NCBI GenBank assembly: GCA_034506395.1 | Contig: JAPDPQ010000029.1 | Coordinates: 1 to 64,000 of the forward strand | From: a candidate division KSB1 bacterium | GTDB taxonomy: Bacteria; Zhuqueibacterota; Zhuqueibacteria; Thermofontimicrobiales; Thermofontimicrobiaceae | Length of the DNA stretch: 64,000 nucleotides | Direction of reading: 5' to 3' | Part shown: positions 43,353 to 52,975 of the stretch, one piece after another | How the letters are laid out: the number at the start of each line of letters is the position of its first letter | Position numbering within the stretch: the stretch's first letter is position 1 | The notes under the pieces: generated by a model | Seen by the model: the letters and a program-made list of their open reading frames with translations, nothing else | Database searches by the model: none | Told to the model about the DNA's origin: nothing | Translations under genes and position numbers: made by a program

Positions 43353-43692
43353 CAAGGCAAGGCACATCCCTGAAGCCTTAGGTCATTGGACCAAGTCCAA
43401 TCGCAATAATTCATAACTGGTATTCAACTCGGGCTGCAAAAACAGCCTCACCCTTCAGCGTGACAATAAAATTTATGGAAAGATAAGGTGCTTTTGGGCA
43501 TAGCTGGTATTATAAGACCATGAGGAAGGACCAACCCTGGATCGATCCTCTGGTAGGTGAATGTTTGCCAAATGGTGATCATCGATCCCATAAGTCAAGT
43601 GGACAATAATGCCAATTGTTGGCATTCTTTCGTTCTTGAGGTGAATAATAACAGTTAATCTATCACGTGATGAATTAGAGGAGAGACCAAAA
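43353..43692. other. 340-base gap before rubrerythrin
   Basis: No gene or repeat recognised, and no clear PerR box was found ahead of the rubrerythrin gene. Confidence 0.45.
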
Positions 43693-44199
43693 ATGAGGAA
43701 GATGACTGAAAAATCATTAGCAGAAGCATTTGCAGGAGAGTCCATGGCTCACATGAAATACCTGGCGTTTAGCGAGATTGCGGAAACGGAAGGGTATCCC
43801 AATATTGCTAAATTGTTCAAAGCAATTTCTTACGCGGAACAGGTTCATGCGATCAACCATGCCAAGAATCTGGGTTATCTAGGCAAGACCGAGGAGAATC
43901 TTCAAACAGGGATCAATGGTGAAAATTTTGAGGTCGAAGAGATGTATCCTGCTTATGATGCAGTGGCCAAGTTGCAGGATGAGAAAGGGGCCCAGCGATC
44001 GATTTACTATGCCATAGAAGCCGAGAAAATCCATTCTGCTTATTATCAAGAGGCCAAGGAAAAGGTAAGACAAGGCAAGGATTTTGAGTTTCACACGATT
44101 TATATTTGCCCTGTCTGCGGCTATACCCAGATCGATGGTAGCTTGCCCGATAAGTGTCCAGTTTGTGGCGTCGCCGCCAGCAAGTTTAAAAAGTTCTAA
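43693..44199 (+). CDS. rbr: Rubrerythrin (ferritin-like plus rubredoxin domain)
   Basis: A 168-residue peroxidase with the full rubrerythrin layout. The di-iron domain (1-130) has 'AFAGESMAHMKYLAFSE', 'SYAEQVHAINH' and 'AIEAEKIHSAYYQEA'. The C-terminal rubredoxin-type iron site has 'YICPVCGYTQIDG' and 'DKCPVCGVAASKF'. It reduces hydrogen peroxide to water with NADH-derived electrons. GAGGAGAGACC precedes ATG 43693. It is the only one of the five rubrerythrin-type proteins here that carries its own rubredoxin site. Confidence 0.95.
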   Translation: MRKMTEKSLAEAFAGESMAHMKYLAFSEIAETEGYPNIAKLFKAISYAEQVHAINHAKNLGYLGKTEENLQTGINGENFEVEEMYPAYDAVAKLQDEKGAQRSIYYAIEAEKIHSAYYQEAKEKVRQGKDFEFHTIYICPVCGYTQIDGSLPDKCPVCGVAASKFKKF

Positions 44200-44222
44200 T
44201 CAACTCGCATCAGAATAGAGAT

Positions 44223-44332
44223 TTCCGTCCGTCCCAGGAAAAATCTTTTTGATCATAATACCCCTGGTTATTTGCGCCTCCCTCCCGGCGCTTGCTAGGG
44301 TGAACAGTTAATGGACGGACGGAATTTTTTTT
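44223..44332 (+). ncRNA. Candidate structured RNA with terminator-like end
   Basis: TTCCGTCCGTCC (44223-44234) pairs perfectly with GGACGGACGGAA (44313-44324), followed by eight T. Enclosed are two smaller hairpins, CAGG/CCTG (44235-44238 with 44263-44266) and GCGCC/GGCGC (44274-44278 with 44287-44291), giving a possible three-way junction. It could be a terminator after rbr, an unknown leader RNA of the later peroxidase gene, or a palindromic repeat (GTCCGT hairpins also occur in the 1856-2012 element). The remaining gap to 44642 shows nothing. Confidence 0.4.
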
Positions 44333-44642
44333 CGTGGCAACTGCGAAAAGCAAATGAGTGAAAGCCGCTATGTTCGCCTCCTCCAATGCTGATATCCTGA
44401 GCTTTCAAACATAATTATCAATTAGCATCCTCGCTATTTTTCAGGCAAAAATTGCTGAATTGATCAACTGTTTTTTATCAATTATCTCTATCTTTCATTG
44501 ACGGAAGGCTATCACCAAGATCCGAGCTGAATTGATGACACTTCTCTTGTCAGCATTTATAGATAAAACCGTTGAATCGAATTCATTGTTCAATCATCTA
44601 AGAAGATAGATTAAAAAACGATCAATTCATAAGGAGGAACGC

Positions 44643-45233
44643 ATGATGAAAAAAAACATAGTTATTGTTCTCATTGCTACAATTATTATTGTCATGAAAA
44701 TGAGCTTAGTTTCTGCTCAAGATCAGGAGAAAGGGAAGCCAATGAAGTCGATCTATGATTTTGTCGTGAAGGATATTGATGGCAATGAAGTAAAGTTGGA
44801 GCAATTCAAAGGCAAGGTCATGTTGATTGTGAATGTTGCCAGCAAGTGTGGTTTTACTCCGCAATACGAAGGGCTTCAGAAGCTTTATATGCAATATAAA
44901 GACAAAGGCCTGGTGGTATTGGGATTTCCAGCAAATAATTTTTTAAATCAAGAGCCTGGATCGAACGAAGAGATCAAACAATTTTGCAGTTTGAACTATA
45001 ACGTCACCTTTCCGATGTTCTCAAAAATCTCCGTAAAAGGGAAGGACATTGCTCCTCTCTATCAATTCCTCACATCGAAAGAGACCAATCCTGAATTCGC
45101 AGGTGATATAAGCTGGAATTTTAATAAGTTTTTGGTCGATCGATCGGGGAAAATTGTTGCGAGGTTTGGCTCTCGTTCCAGACCGGAAAGTGATGAACTC
45201 GTCCAGGCGATTGAAAGCGCCCTAGGCCAGTAG
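44643..45233 (+). CDS. Periplasmic glutathione-peroxidase-family protein (Cys type)
   Basis: A 196-residue hydroperoxide reductase. A signal peptide (about 1-25) sends it to the periplasm. The active motif 'NVASKCGFTPQYEGLQ' has Cys69 where Sec enzymes have U. 'GFPANNFLNQEPGS' and 'ISWNFNKFLVDRSGK' supply the Gln, Asn and Trp of the tetrad, and 'QFCSLNYNVTFPMF' has the resolving Cys of thioredoxin-dependent members. So thioredoxin-like reductants, not glutathione, are likely. AAGGAGGAACGC precedes ATG 44643. Cys is used although the cell can insert Sec. Confidence 0.93.
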   Translation: MMKKNIVIVLIATIIIVMKMSLVSAQDQEKGKPMKSIYDFVVKDIDGNEVKLEQFKGKVMLIVNVASKCGFTPQYEGLQKLYMQYKDKGLVVLGFPANNFLNQEPGSNEEIKQFCSLNYNVTFPMFSKISVKGKDIAPLYQFLTSKETNPEFAGDISWNFNKFLVDRSGKIVARFGSRSRPESDELVQAIESALGQ

Positions 45234-45362
45234 CTCTGAGTGGATCAAAAGAATCCGTTTATTTGAAATTTTCAAATCTAAAACAAAAAATGAGCATCAA
45301 ATGTGGTTGAAATTCTCATTGTTCAGCTATCACAATTAAAGAAAAATGGAAGGAGCATAGAT

Positions 45363-45554
45363 ATGATTCACATGATGGAAGTGGTCGGAATTTCCAAAGA
45401 AAGTTATTCACATGCAGTGAAAAGTGCTATAACGAAATTGCAAGAAAATGGACAGAAACTTTATTGGTTTGAGATCGTTGAACAGCGTGGTGCTGTGAAA
45501 AACAGTGAGGTTGAGTTCCAAGCAAAATTGAAGGTCGCAGTTGAAGGAAATTAA
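45363..45554 (+). CDS. Dodecin
   Basis: A 63-residue flavin-binding storage protein that forms a 12-mer. The sequence 'VVGISKESYSHAVKSAITKL' and 'LYWFEIVEQRGAV' holds the conserved Trp that stacks on flavin, and the end 'EFQAKLKVAVEG' is standard. GGAAGGAG lies ahead of ATG 45363. Dodecins buffer free flavin and limit light- or oxygen-driven damage, in keeping with the cluster. Confidence 0.93.
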   Translation: MIHMMEVVGISKESYSHAVKSAITKLQENGQKLYWFEIVEQRGAVKNSEVEFQAKLKVAVEGN

Positions 45555-45686
45555 TTCGACTGTTTTGCATTGACAACAAGCGATTAATGACTCTAAGGCT
45601 TATTTTACAAGTAAGGGGACTGTTTCAAAATTTGAAAATCCACTATTTGTTCCGAAACCTTTTCTTGTACTTGTATGGAGGGAAAA

Positions 45687-45866
45687 ATGACTGATAAAGA
45701 ACAAATGGTACTAACCGCCTTGCAGAATGCGGGGAAACCGCTGCGGCCAGGTGATGTGGCGGAAATGACTGGGATTGACAAAGAAGAGGTCTCTAAAATC
45801 ATTAACAAGCTGAAGAAAGATGGAAAGGTAACTTCTCCAAAGCGCTGTTTTTGGGCTCCTGCTTAG
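45687..45866 (+). CDS. Small winged-helix DNA-binding-like protein
   Basis: A 59-residue protein with 'ALQNAGKPLRPGDVAEMTGIDKEEVSKIINKLKKDGKV', a complete helix-turn-helix with wing and no other domain. Many archaea and bacteria carry such MarR/transcription-factor-like mini-proteins. ATG 45687 is chosen because GGAGGG lies just upstream. It may regulate the adjoining genes, but this is a guess from position. Confidence 0.75.
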   Translation: MTDKEQMVLTALQNAGKPLRPGDVAEMTGIDKEEVSKIINKLKKDGKVTSPKRCFWAPA

Positions 45867-45878
45867 CAAGGAATTGAT

Positions 45879-45911
45879 AGCAATGGAGTGTGATAATTCT
45901 GCTCCATTGCT
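45879..45911 (+). terminator. Rho-independent terminator after the winged-helix gene
   Basis: AGCAATGGAG and CTCCATTGCT form a perfect 10-bp stem with a 13-nt loop, followed by TCTTTTCTT. It lies 12 bases after the stop. The rest of the 442-base gap to 46308 is AT-rich with no gene seen. Confidence 0.78.
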
Positions 45912-46308
45912 TCTTTTCTTGGTATCGGAAAAATGAATTACAAATAAGCAATTCATGTCAAAACATTTTATAAGTCAGAGCTTCTTTACCAATTCTCTTT
46001 ATTATTGGCTTTGGTGAGAAAAAAACAAGCCCAGATGCATGTCAAAGTCTATCCCATGACGGGTGATAAAGTTGTTTCAATTGAAAATTTCCCTTGATTA
46101 TTTTGATATTTTTTTTATCTTATAGCCTAAAGCTTTAGTATCTTCACCTCCCTTAGGTTTACCCTAAACATATTTTACAAGTAACCTTCATAAATTGAAG
46201 TCCTAGCAGGTGCAAAAACAGAAGAGTTGGAATTTTTCGGGAAAAAGATCATCGACTATTTGTTATGCGATGAAGACGACGAACGTTTAACTTCAAAGTT
46301 GAGATCCG

Positions 46309-47073
46309 ATGAAAAGCGAAAACAATGAAGCCACGATTCTCGGGATTGATATCGGAGGGACAGGGATTAAAGCGGCCATTGTTGCCGCTGATGAGGGCAA
46401 ATTGCTTGACAAGCCGCTCAAAATGATGACCCCTCAGCCAGCGACATTTGGATCAATGTTTGAAATTATTCGAGAATTGGTCCAGCGCTTGAACTGGCGA
46501 GGCAGCATCGGCTGTGGCTATCCCGGAGTCGTTAAAAGTGGTCGAGTTTACACAGCGGCGAATCTTGATCCTAGCTGGATCGGTGTCGACCTGGCCAGCT
46601 CCTTGAGGCAACTAACTTCGGGGACTGTGAGAGTGATTAACGATGCGGATGCTGCTGGGATCGCAGAGATGATGTTTGGTGCCGGTAAGCCAAGAAATAA
46701 GAAAAACGGAGGTGTGGTGCTCCTGTTTACTTTGGGCACGGGGATTGGGAGCGCATTGTTTGTTGATGGTCATCTGGTTCCCAATACTGAATTCGGACAC
46801 ATTGTTATGGATGGCACGGATGCAGAAAAATTGGCTGCTACCGTGGTTCGCGAACGAGAAAATTTAAGCTGGGAAGTTTGGGCGAAACGCGTGAACCGCT
46901 ATTTGCAATATATGGAGATGCTTTTTTCCCCAGATTGTATTATCATTGGTGGGGGGGTCAGCGAAAACCCTGAATTGTTTTTCCCTTATCTGGATCTTAA
47001 GACCGAGGTCCTGCCAGCAAAAATGGCAAACGATGCCGGTATTATTGGCGCGGCGCTTTCCATTTTGATTTAA
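46309..47073 (+). CDS. ppgK: Polyphosphate glucokinase-like ROK kinase
   Basis: A 254-residue sugar kinase of the ROK/actin-like fold. It has the ATP/phosphate motifs 'GIDIGGTGIKAAIV' and 'FTLGTGIGSALFVDG', the substrate Asp in 'INDADAAGIAEMMFG', and the 'VPNTEFGHIVMDGTDAE' segment. The latter and the length are typical of polyphosphate-dependent glucokinase (PpgK), so it probably makes glucose-6-phosphate from glucose and polyphosphate or ATP. It heads a run of glucose-6-phosphate genes. The start has only a weak ribosome binding site. Confidence 0.85.
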   Translation: MKSENNEATILGIDIGGTGIKAAIVAADEGKLLDKPLKMMTPQPATFGSMFEIIRELVQRLNWRGSIGCGYPGVVKSGRVYTAANLDPSWIGVDLASSLRQLTSGTVRVINDADAAGIAEMMFGAGKPRNKKNGGVVLLFTLGTGIGSALFVDGHLVPNTEFGHIVMDGTDAEKLAATVVRERENLSWEVWAKRVNRYLQYMEMLFSPDCIIIGGGVSENPELFFPYLDLKTEVLPAKMANDAGIIGAALSILI

Positions 47074-47945
47074 AGACCCTTAATATCATTCGCAATCAAA
47101 AATTTCGCCAAAATATAGCTGCGATTTCTCTGCTATTTATCCGAATAAACGTTAGCGTTGAGTTCTATAAATCAGAACTTTTTGATAGACCTTGCAATCT
47201 GACGATTCAATAGGTCTGTTTTCGCTCTTTCAGTTGGTAAGCCAAGATAAGCCTATCTGGCAGTAAACGGGCGACAGGGGGGTGAATTCAAAAAGCTTTT
47301 GACCGAAGGTTTTGGGAAAAGCTTCCCGAAATACGCATCGATTCGATTCCAAACCTATTCTAAATCCATCCCTTTGGTGGTATGGACAGAGCAAGCAGAT
47401 TAACCGTCTCTTCGAAAATATTTTCTCCAGCAAAAAGGATTCTTTGAATAGAATTCCAATAATAAATTTCATGCTTCATCGCGATGTTTTAGATATTTGG
47501 GCGGGTTTAGATTTTCGGATTCGCTGGATCTGAAAGCGCGTCGGTCATGTAAATTTCAAGATTTATCCGAATCGACTGTGCGCTGACGATGCGCTTGGAT
47601 ACCGGCTGAAATGACCAATCAAAATAGATTTCGTTTCTCTAAATTTCTATAATATGGTTCGAGCTCAGCAATTTAATGAGCCGTGGGGCAATTGCTGGAC
47701 GAACCAAAATCCCAAAAATAACAGTTATCAGCTTCTAACCCAACGAGTGTTCCTGATAAAACGCTCGGTCGCTCTAGAAAACTGTGTGGACTGGAGCGTA
47801 TCCGATATCTATTTTACAGAATTCGATTTGGCCGACCTATACTTCAGCATATATGATTTATTTTCGCACAAAAAATCAATAAGTCTGAAATTGAGCTCTT
47901 TTGTAAATCGTAAAACATGTTTTGGAATTTAACTGGCAGGTCTTT
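47074..47945. other. 872-base gap without a recognised gene
   Basis: Between ppgK and pgi. Two open stretches (47312-47533 and 47654-47932) lack start signals and resemble no protein. It may hold a decayed gene or the pgi promoter; no repeat was found. Confidence 0.45.
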
Positions 47946-49676
47946 ATGGTTGGACACGATTACGTTTTGAAATTAGGCAACTATGAACTCGAATGTCAAT
48001 CTGCTATTGAACAATTAAGAGAGCAACGGATTATTGAACGCATCTGGGAGTTAGATTATACGGTCTGGAAGTCTCAATCTGACGAGATCGTCAATCGTTT
48101 GGGATGGTTACAAGCGCCATCTTACACAAAGAGTCACATTCCAAGTATTGAGTCTTTTATAGCTGAACTGCGAAATGAAGGGATGACTCATGGATTATTG
48201 TTGGGAATGGGTGGATCGAGTTTGGCTCCCGAGGTATTTCGGTCCGTGTTTGGAGTGAAACCGGGATATTTAGACCTGGCCGTGCTGGATAGTACGGTTC
48301 CAGATGTGGTGCTGACATATGCTCGCCGGCTCGATCCAAAGCGAACGTTAGTGATCGCCTCAACTAAGTCTGGGGGAACGGTAGAGACTATTTCGTTTAC
48401 CAAATATTTTTATGCTTGGCTTCAGGATGCGCTGGGTGATGAGAAGGCAGGGCAGCATTTTATTGCAATAACTGACCCGGGAAGTGGTTTAGAAACCCTT
48501 GCTAGAGAATGGCAGTTCCGAAAGATATTTCTCAATGATCCCAATATCGGCGGGAGGTTCTCCGCATTATCGCTATTTGGGATGGTGCCCGCTGCCTTGA
48601 TCGGCGTTGACATTGAAGGATTTTTAAAGCGCGCTGATCGCATGGCGCAGCGTTGTCAGCAACATGCCGAGAGCAATCCTGGGGCAATTTTGGGTGCTGT
48701 GATCGGGAAATTAGCACAACTTGGTCGAGATAAGCTTACCTTTCTATTATCACCAGAGCTAATTCCATTAGGCGGCTGGATCGAACAATTGATCGCCGAA
48801 AGCACTGGAAAGGAAGGGAGAGGGATTGTTCCGATCATTGGCGAAGCTGAACTTGATCCAACAGACTATGCTCCAGATCGGCTGTTTGTTTTAATCCAAT
48901 TGGCTGGGGAGAATGGCCACACTCACCGAGTGAACGCTCTTGTCGAGGCTGGGCATCCAGTCATAGAAATTACGTTGGACCGCTGTGAAGATCTTGCAGG
49001 TGAACTGTTTCGCTGGGAAATGGCGACCGCTATAGCTTGCTATTTTTTGGAGGTGAATCCTTTCGATCAGCCCAACGTGGAGTCCTCCAAGGTGGCCGCG
49101 CGACAGATGATTGCCAGTTATAGACAGAGCGGCAGGTTGCCAGAAATGGAGCCCACGGCTATTGTCGATGGCATCAAAATTTGGAGCGATGCCTCTGCTA
49201 AAAACATCAGCGATGCCATCAAACGGCTAATGGATCACGCGCAACGCGGGGAGAATGGTCTTAGTAGGAGCTATGTGGCAATTCAATCGTTTATGGCACC
49301 TTCCTCGGAAATGGACGCTTCCTTGCACAAGCTCAGAACGGCGATCCAACAAAGTTATCGACTCGCGACCACAGTTGGGTATGGCCCACGGTTTTTGCAT
49401 TCAACTGGACAGCTTCACAAGGGAGATGCAGGAAACGGGCTATTTATTCAAATAACCGCTCCTTTTGCTGAGGACACATTGATCCCTGAGCCCTCAGAAC
49501 CTGCTTCGTCCCATATTAGCTTCGGAACATTAGCATTGGCCCAGGCGCTTGGCGATTTCCACGCCTTGCGCGCAGCGAACCGAAACATTGTTCGGTTCCA
49601 TTTGAGTAACGATGTGATCGGAGGAATAAAAAAAATTATCGAATCAATTCGAAAGCTAAATAAAAAAGCCCTATGA
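47946..49676 (+). CDS. pgi: Glucose-6-phosphate isomerase
   Basis: A 576-residue two-SIS-domain isomerase converting glucose-6-phosphate and fructose-6-phosphate. 'THGLLLGMGGSSLAPEVF' and 'VIASTKSGGTVETISFTKYF' are the sugar-phosphate sites of the first SIS domain; 'GYGPRFLHSTGQLHKGDAGNG' supplies the catalytic region near the C-terminus. The form resembles the Pgi half of transaldolase-Pgi fusions rather than the classical enzyme. ATG 47946 has GGCAGG upstream; TTG 47922 is an alternative. Confidence 0.88.
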   Translation: MVGHDYVLKLGNYELECQSAIEQLREQRIIERIWELDYTVWKSQSDEIVNRLGWLQAPSYTKSHIPSIESFIAELRNEGMTHGLLLGMGGSSLAPEVFRSVFGVKPGYLDLAVLDSTVPDVVLTYARRLDPKRTLVIASTKSGGTVETISFTKYFYAWLQDALGDEKAGQHFIAITDPGSGLETLAREWQFRKIFLNDPNIGGRFSALSLFGMVPAALIGVDIEGFLKRADRMAQRCQQHAESNPGAILGAVIGKLAQLGRDKLTFLLSPELIPLGGWIEQLIAESTGKEGRGIVPIIGEAELDPTDYAPDRLFVLIQLAGENGHTHRVNALVEAGHPVIEITLDRCEDLAGELFRWEMATAIACYFLEVNPFDQPNVESSKVAARQMIASYRQSGRLPEMEPTAIVDGIKIWSDASAKNISDAIKRLMDHAQRGENGLSRSYVAIQSFMAPSSEMDASLHKLRTAIQQSYRLATTVGYGPRFLHSTGQLHKGDAGNGLFIQITAPFAEDTLIPEPSEPASSHISFGTLALAQALGDFHALRAANRNIVRFHLSNDVIGGIKKIIESIRKLNKKAL

Positions 49677-49935
49677 TTTGGATAGCTATTCGTCATGGTC
49701 GATCCTTATAGCTAATTCCAGATTAGATTTTTGCTGGAGAAACGATCCTATTAAGCCAGATACCAAATGAGTGCCACAGAACAGGATCTGGTCGAATTGT
49801 CACAAGATCATATGAGGTCATTGGCTTAAACGATTTATTCCATAAGATGGGTATTGCCCAAATTGGTAACAGAAAGCTTTTCAAAAAAGTAAGATCGATT
49901 TGTGGATAGATGAGATATAGGAAAAATAGGATGAG

Positions 49936-50652
49936 ATGATCAATCGAGATAAATATAAAAAACAAGCGGCGCAAAAAGCGGTGCAATTAATTGAAAGTGG
50001 AATGATTATCGGGTTGGGATCGGGGAGCACCGCATGGTTTGTCCTGGCAGAAATTGGACGATTGCTGCGAGAGGGAACGCTCGAGGGGATCGTTGGTGTT
50101 CCCAGCTCGAAAATGACTGAACAAAGTGCTCGCGAATTTGGCATTCCATTGGGTTCTTTGAATGAATTTCCGGAGCTTGACCTGACCATAGATGGAGCGG
50201 ATGAGGTGGATCCCCAGCTAAATCTCATTAAAGGAGGCGGTGGAGCGCTCTTGCGCGAAAAAATTTTAGCGGAGCATTGTCGTCGATTGATTATCGCGGT
50301 TGATGAAAGCAAGCTATCCCCAATTCTGGGCATGAAACATCCGGTACCAGTTGAGGTGATCCCGTTTGGCTATCAGCCGGTCTTGAATTTTCTCTCAACG
50401 CTTGCTGCCGAAGCGAAGCTTCGACTCGATCAAACCCATCAGCCAGTTTTAACGGATCAAGGAAATTACATCATCGATTGCAAATTTGCAGGACTCTCTG
50501 AGCCAGAAAAATTGGCGGCGAAACTGAGCAGTAAAGCCGGTATCGTCGAGCATGGCCTGTTCATCAACTTGGCAAGTGATGTGATCGTGGCCGGAAAACA
50601 TGGAATTCAGCATCTGGTAGCGATGCACAAAAATAGAAACGATCAATCCTGA
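49936..50652 (+). CDS. rpiA: Ribose-5-phosphate isomerase A
   Basis: Interconverts ribose-5-phosphate and ribulose-5-phosphate. The 238-residue protein has all landmarks: 'GLGSGSTAWFV', 'GVPSSKMTEQSAREFGIP', 'TIDGADEVDPQLNLIKGGGGALLREKI' with the catalytic Asp, Glu and Lys, and 'DESKLSPILGMKHPVPVEVIPFG'. ATG 49936 follows AGGATGAG. It lies between pgi and zwf, giving a small pentose-phosphate cluster. Confidence 0.95.
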   Translation: MINRDKYKKQAAQKAVQLIESGMIIGLGSGSTAWFVLAEIGRLLREGTLEGIVGVPSSKMTEQSAREFGIPLGSLNEFPELDLTIDGADEVDPQLNLIKGGGGALLREKILAEHCRRLIIAVDESKLSPILGMKHPVPVEVIPFGYQPVLNFLSTLAAEAKLRLDQTHQPVLTDQGNYIIDCKFAGLSEPEKLAAKLSSKAGIVEHGLFINLASDVIVAGKHGIQHLVAMHKNRNDQS

Positions 50653-50767
50653 AAATCGGTTGTTTTGTTATATCCAGCGTAGTGCTCTTTTTTTGGAGCA
50701 GGCGTCTTTTAAAATAACCAAATCATTATTACCAATTCAAATTGTAACAGGGAGTTGAATAGCAGAT

Positions 50768-52300
50768 ATGGAAAAAGTGGAAAACTTTGTCATGGTGATC
50801 TTTGGGGCATCAGGCGAGCTGACCAAACGGAAGCTCATCCCATCATTGTTTGAGCTGTACCGTAAAAATAAGTTGCCTGTCAATTTTGCCATCCTTGGTG
50901 TGGGGAGATCGGATTATGATGACGAATCGTTTCGGGAGAAGGTGAATATCAACGTGAAACTGTTTGCGAAGAGCAAACCAGTGAACCCAAAATTGTTGCG
51001 TGATTTCTTGGGCAAAGTGTTCTATGAAGAGCTCGACCCCACCAATTCAGAGGCATACGAGCAATTGAAGACGCGACTTGGTGAATTGGATCAATTGGTG
51101 GAAGCAAACGGAAATATGATTTATTATCTGGCAATCCCATCTTCCATCTATGCAACAGTGGTTACGAATTTGGGGGTTCACGGACTCCACCAGTCGAGCG
51201 ATCATAGGGGATGGAAGCGAATTGTGTTGGAAAAGCCATTATGCAGCGACCTGGCAGGCGCATGTTCGTTGAACGCGCAATTGCATGAGTATTTTCAGGA
51301 GCAGCAAATTTTCCGAATGGATCATCTCTTTGCCAAAGAGGGGTTGCAAAACATCATCGCATTTCGCTTGGCCAATTCGATGTTCGAGCCACTGTGGAAC
51401 CGCAACTACATCCAGCGGGTAGAAATCACAGCGGCCGAAAGCGTCGGTGTTGAGGATCGACCAGAATATTACGATGCCAACGGCGCTTTGCGCGATATGG
51501 TCCAAACGCATCTATTGCCATTGATGTCTTTATTTGCAATGGATCCGCCGTCGCGATTCGAAGCCGAGACCATTCGGAATGAGAAGATCAAAGTGTTTCA
51601 TTCGCTGGTACCGATCCTCCAAGAAAATGTGAGCAAGCAGGTGGTTCGCGGTCAATATCTGGAGTCCATCATTCGAGGCGAGAAGATCGCTGCCTATCGC
51701 AAGGAGAAAAAAGTCGATAAGGACTCAAGAACTGAAACCTACGTCGCCATGAAATTTTTCATCGATAATTGGCGTTGGGGAGGCGTTCCATTTTATATCC
51801 GCACCGGTAAGCGCTTACCGACCAAGATCACTGAAGTAGCCTTCTATTTTAAAAAATCGCCCCATTCTCTATTCACCCGTGAATTTCCCACACGATATAA
51901 TGACAACCAATTGGTGTTTCGGATTCAACCCGATGAAGGGATCTGGTTTAAATTTGGGATGAAAATGCCCAGTGGTGGCTTTAACATTAAATCGGTGAAC
52001 GTCGATTTTCATTATAAAGACCTTGGTGAGATAGAATTCCCTGAACCGTATGAACAAATGTTATTGGATTGCATTCAGGGGGATTTAATGATGTTCACCC
52101 GCTCCGATGTCATGGAGGCGTGTTGGGCGTTTCTAAATCCGATTTTAACAGCTTGGCATGAAAACCCTGAGATTAAGCTCTATGGCTATGTGGCTGGGAG
52201 TTGGGGACCGAAGGAGGCAGCCAATTTGCTCGAACCAGGTGAAGAATGGCGTTATCTCAGTAAAGAACTCGTCAATGGGGTGGAATCTGTTGAGCTATAG
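50768..52300 (+). CDS. zwf: Glucose-6-phosphate 1-dehydrogenase
   Basis: First step of the oxidative pentose-phosphate pathway; makes NADPH. The 510-residue protein has the NADP motif 'IFGASGELTKRKLIPSL', 'VLEKPLCSDLAGA', and the catalytic His context 'LRDMVQTHLLPLM'. The substrate motif, normally RIDHYLGKE, is 'RMDHLFAKEGLQN': the acid, His and Lys remain, but the Tyr and Gly change. AGGGAG lies before the ATG. No lactonase or 6-phosphogluconate dehydrogenase gene is in the window. Confidence 0.94.
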   Translation: MEKVENFVMVIFGASGELTKRKLIPSLFELYRKNKLPVNFAILGVGRSDYDDESFREKVNINVKLFAKSKPVNPKLLRDFLGKVFYEELDPTNSEAYEQLKTRLGELDQLVEANGNMIYYLAIPSSIYATVVTNLGVHGLHQSSDHRGWKRIVLEKPLCSDLAGACSLNAQLHEYFQEQQIFRMDHLFAKEGLQNIIAFRLANSMFEPLWNRNYIQRVEITAAESVGVEDRPEYYDANGALRDMVQTHLLPLMSLFAMDPPSRFEAETIRNEKIKVFHSLVPILQENVSKQVVRGQYLESIIRGEKIAAYRKEKKVDKDSRTETYVAMKFFIDNWRWGGVPFYIRTGKRLPTKITEVAFYFKKSPHSLFTREFPTRYNDNQLVFRIQPDEGIWFKFGMKMPSGGFNIKSVNVDFHYKDLGEIEFPEPYEQMLLDCIQGDLMMFTRSDVMEACWAFLNPILTAWHENPEIKLYGYVAGSWGPKEAANLLEPGEEWRYLSKELVNGVESVEL

Positions 52301-52323
52301 CTTTCTTGCTTAAACAACTCTGG

Positions 52324-52473
52324 ACTTCTGCAAAATGTAGGAATCCATCAGTCAGACGCGTTGTTTGGCAGGCGAAAATCTGATGAAGCCGGTGATTCTG
52401 TGAGACGTGAGGGATGAAGATTCCTCACTCCGCTCCTATTAATATGATCGCAAATTTTCTATTTGCAGAAGCC
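52324..52473. repeat. Composite palindromic element, decayed copy
   Basis: Arms ACTTCTGCAAAAT (52324-52336) and TATTTGCAGAAGCC (to 52473) match the ends of the copy at 1856-2012, but the core keeps only parts such as ATTCCTCACTCCGCTCC (52421-52437). The 453-base gap after zwf shows nothing else. Confidence 0.6.
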
Positions 52474-52753
52474 ACTGAGCAATCGAAAATTGGTCCTCTT
52501 TTAGCCGTCTCCGATTGACCGATGATTTTGCTTCCCAGAATTGGAGATAATAGCCTGCTGTTTGTTGATTTTGAGGAAAAATATGATAGCGCTTGCTGTC
52601 TGGTGATCATTGAAGATATTACCTCAGTGCCAAGGTCAGTTGTCCCATTTTTTGGGACGCAAAAAAGCGAGTAAAGCACAATCGATATGATTATCCTGCC
52701 TCATTCAGCATGAGGAGTTCGATCGAATAATTTATTTATGGCAGTGATTAAGC

Positions 52754-52975
52754 ATGACATTTCCGTTGAAACGAAAAGAAAAATTTGACAAGCATAGCCT
52801 TCGTGGTTTAATTTACATGACAGTATCCACCTTTGGCATCCTTTATGAACTGGTCTATTCGAAACAAGTCAGGATCCTATTGATCGTCGGTTACAGCGTG
52901 GTCTTTGTCTTCGGCATCTTATATATTTTGTATATCAAACCCTACGAGCAGCATGACAAATCCCATGGCAGATAG
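52754..52975 (+). CDS. Small two-helix membrane protein
   Basis: A 73-residue protein, not recognised. It has a basic N-terminus ('MTFPLKRKEKFDKHSLRG') and two hydrophobic helices (about 18-33 and 40-62), ending in a charged tail. There is no clear ribosome binding site. It stands alone after a repeat-filled gap, so it is only moderately supported. Confidence 0.5.
   Translation: MTFPLKRKEKFDKHSLRGLIYMTVSTFGILYELVYSKQVRILLIVGYSVVFVFGILYILYIKPYEQHDKSHGR

Noticed and set aside
44643-45233. Selenocysteine in glutathione peroxidase
   Set aside because: The active-site codon is TGT (Cys69) and the frame is intact without read-through.
47312-47932. Two open frames (73 and 92 residues) upstream of pgi
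   Set aside because: No ribosome binding sites, no motif; composition is like non-coding DNA nearby.
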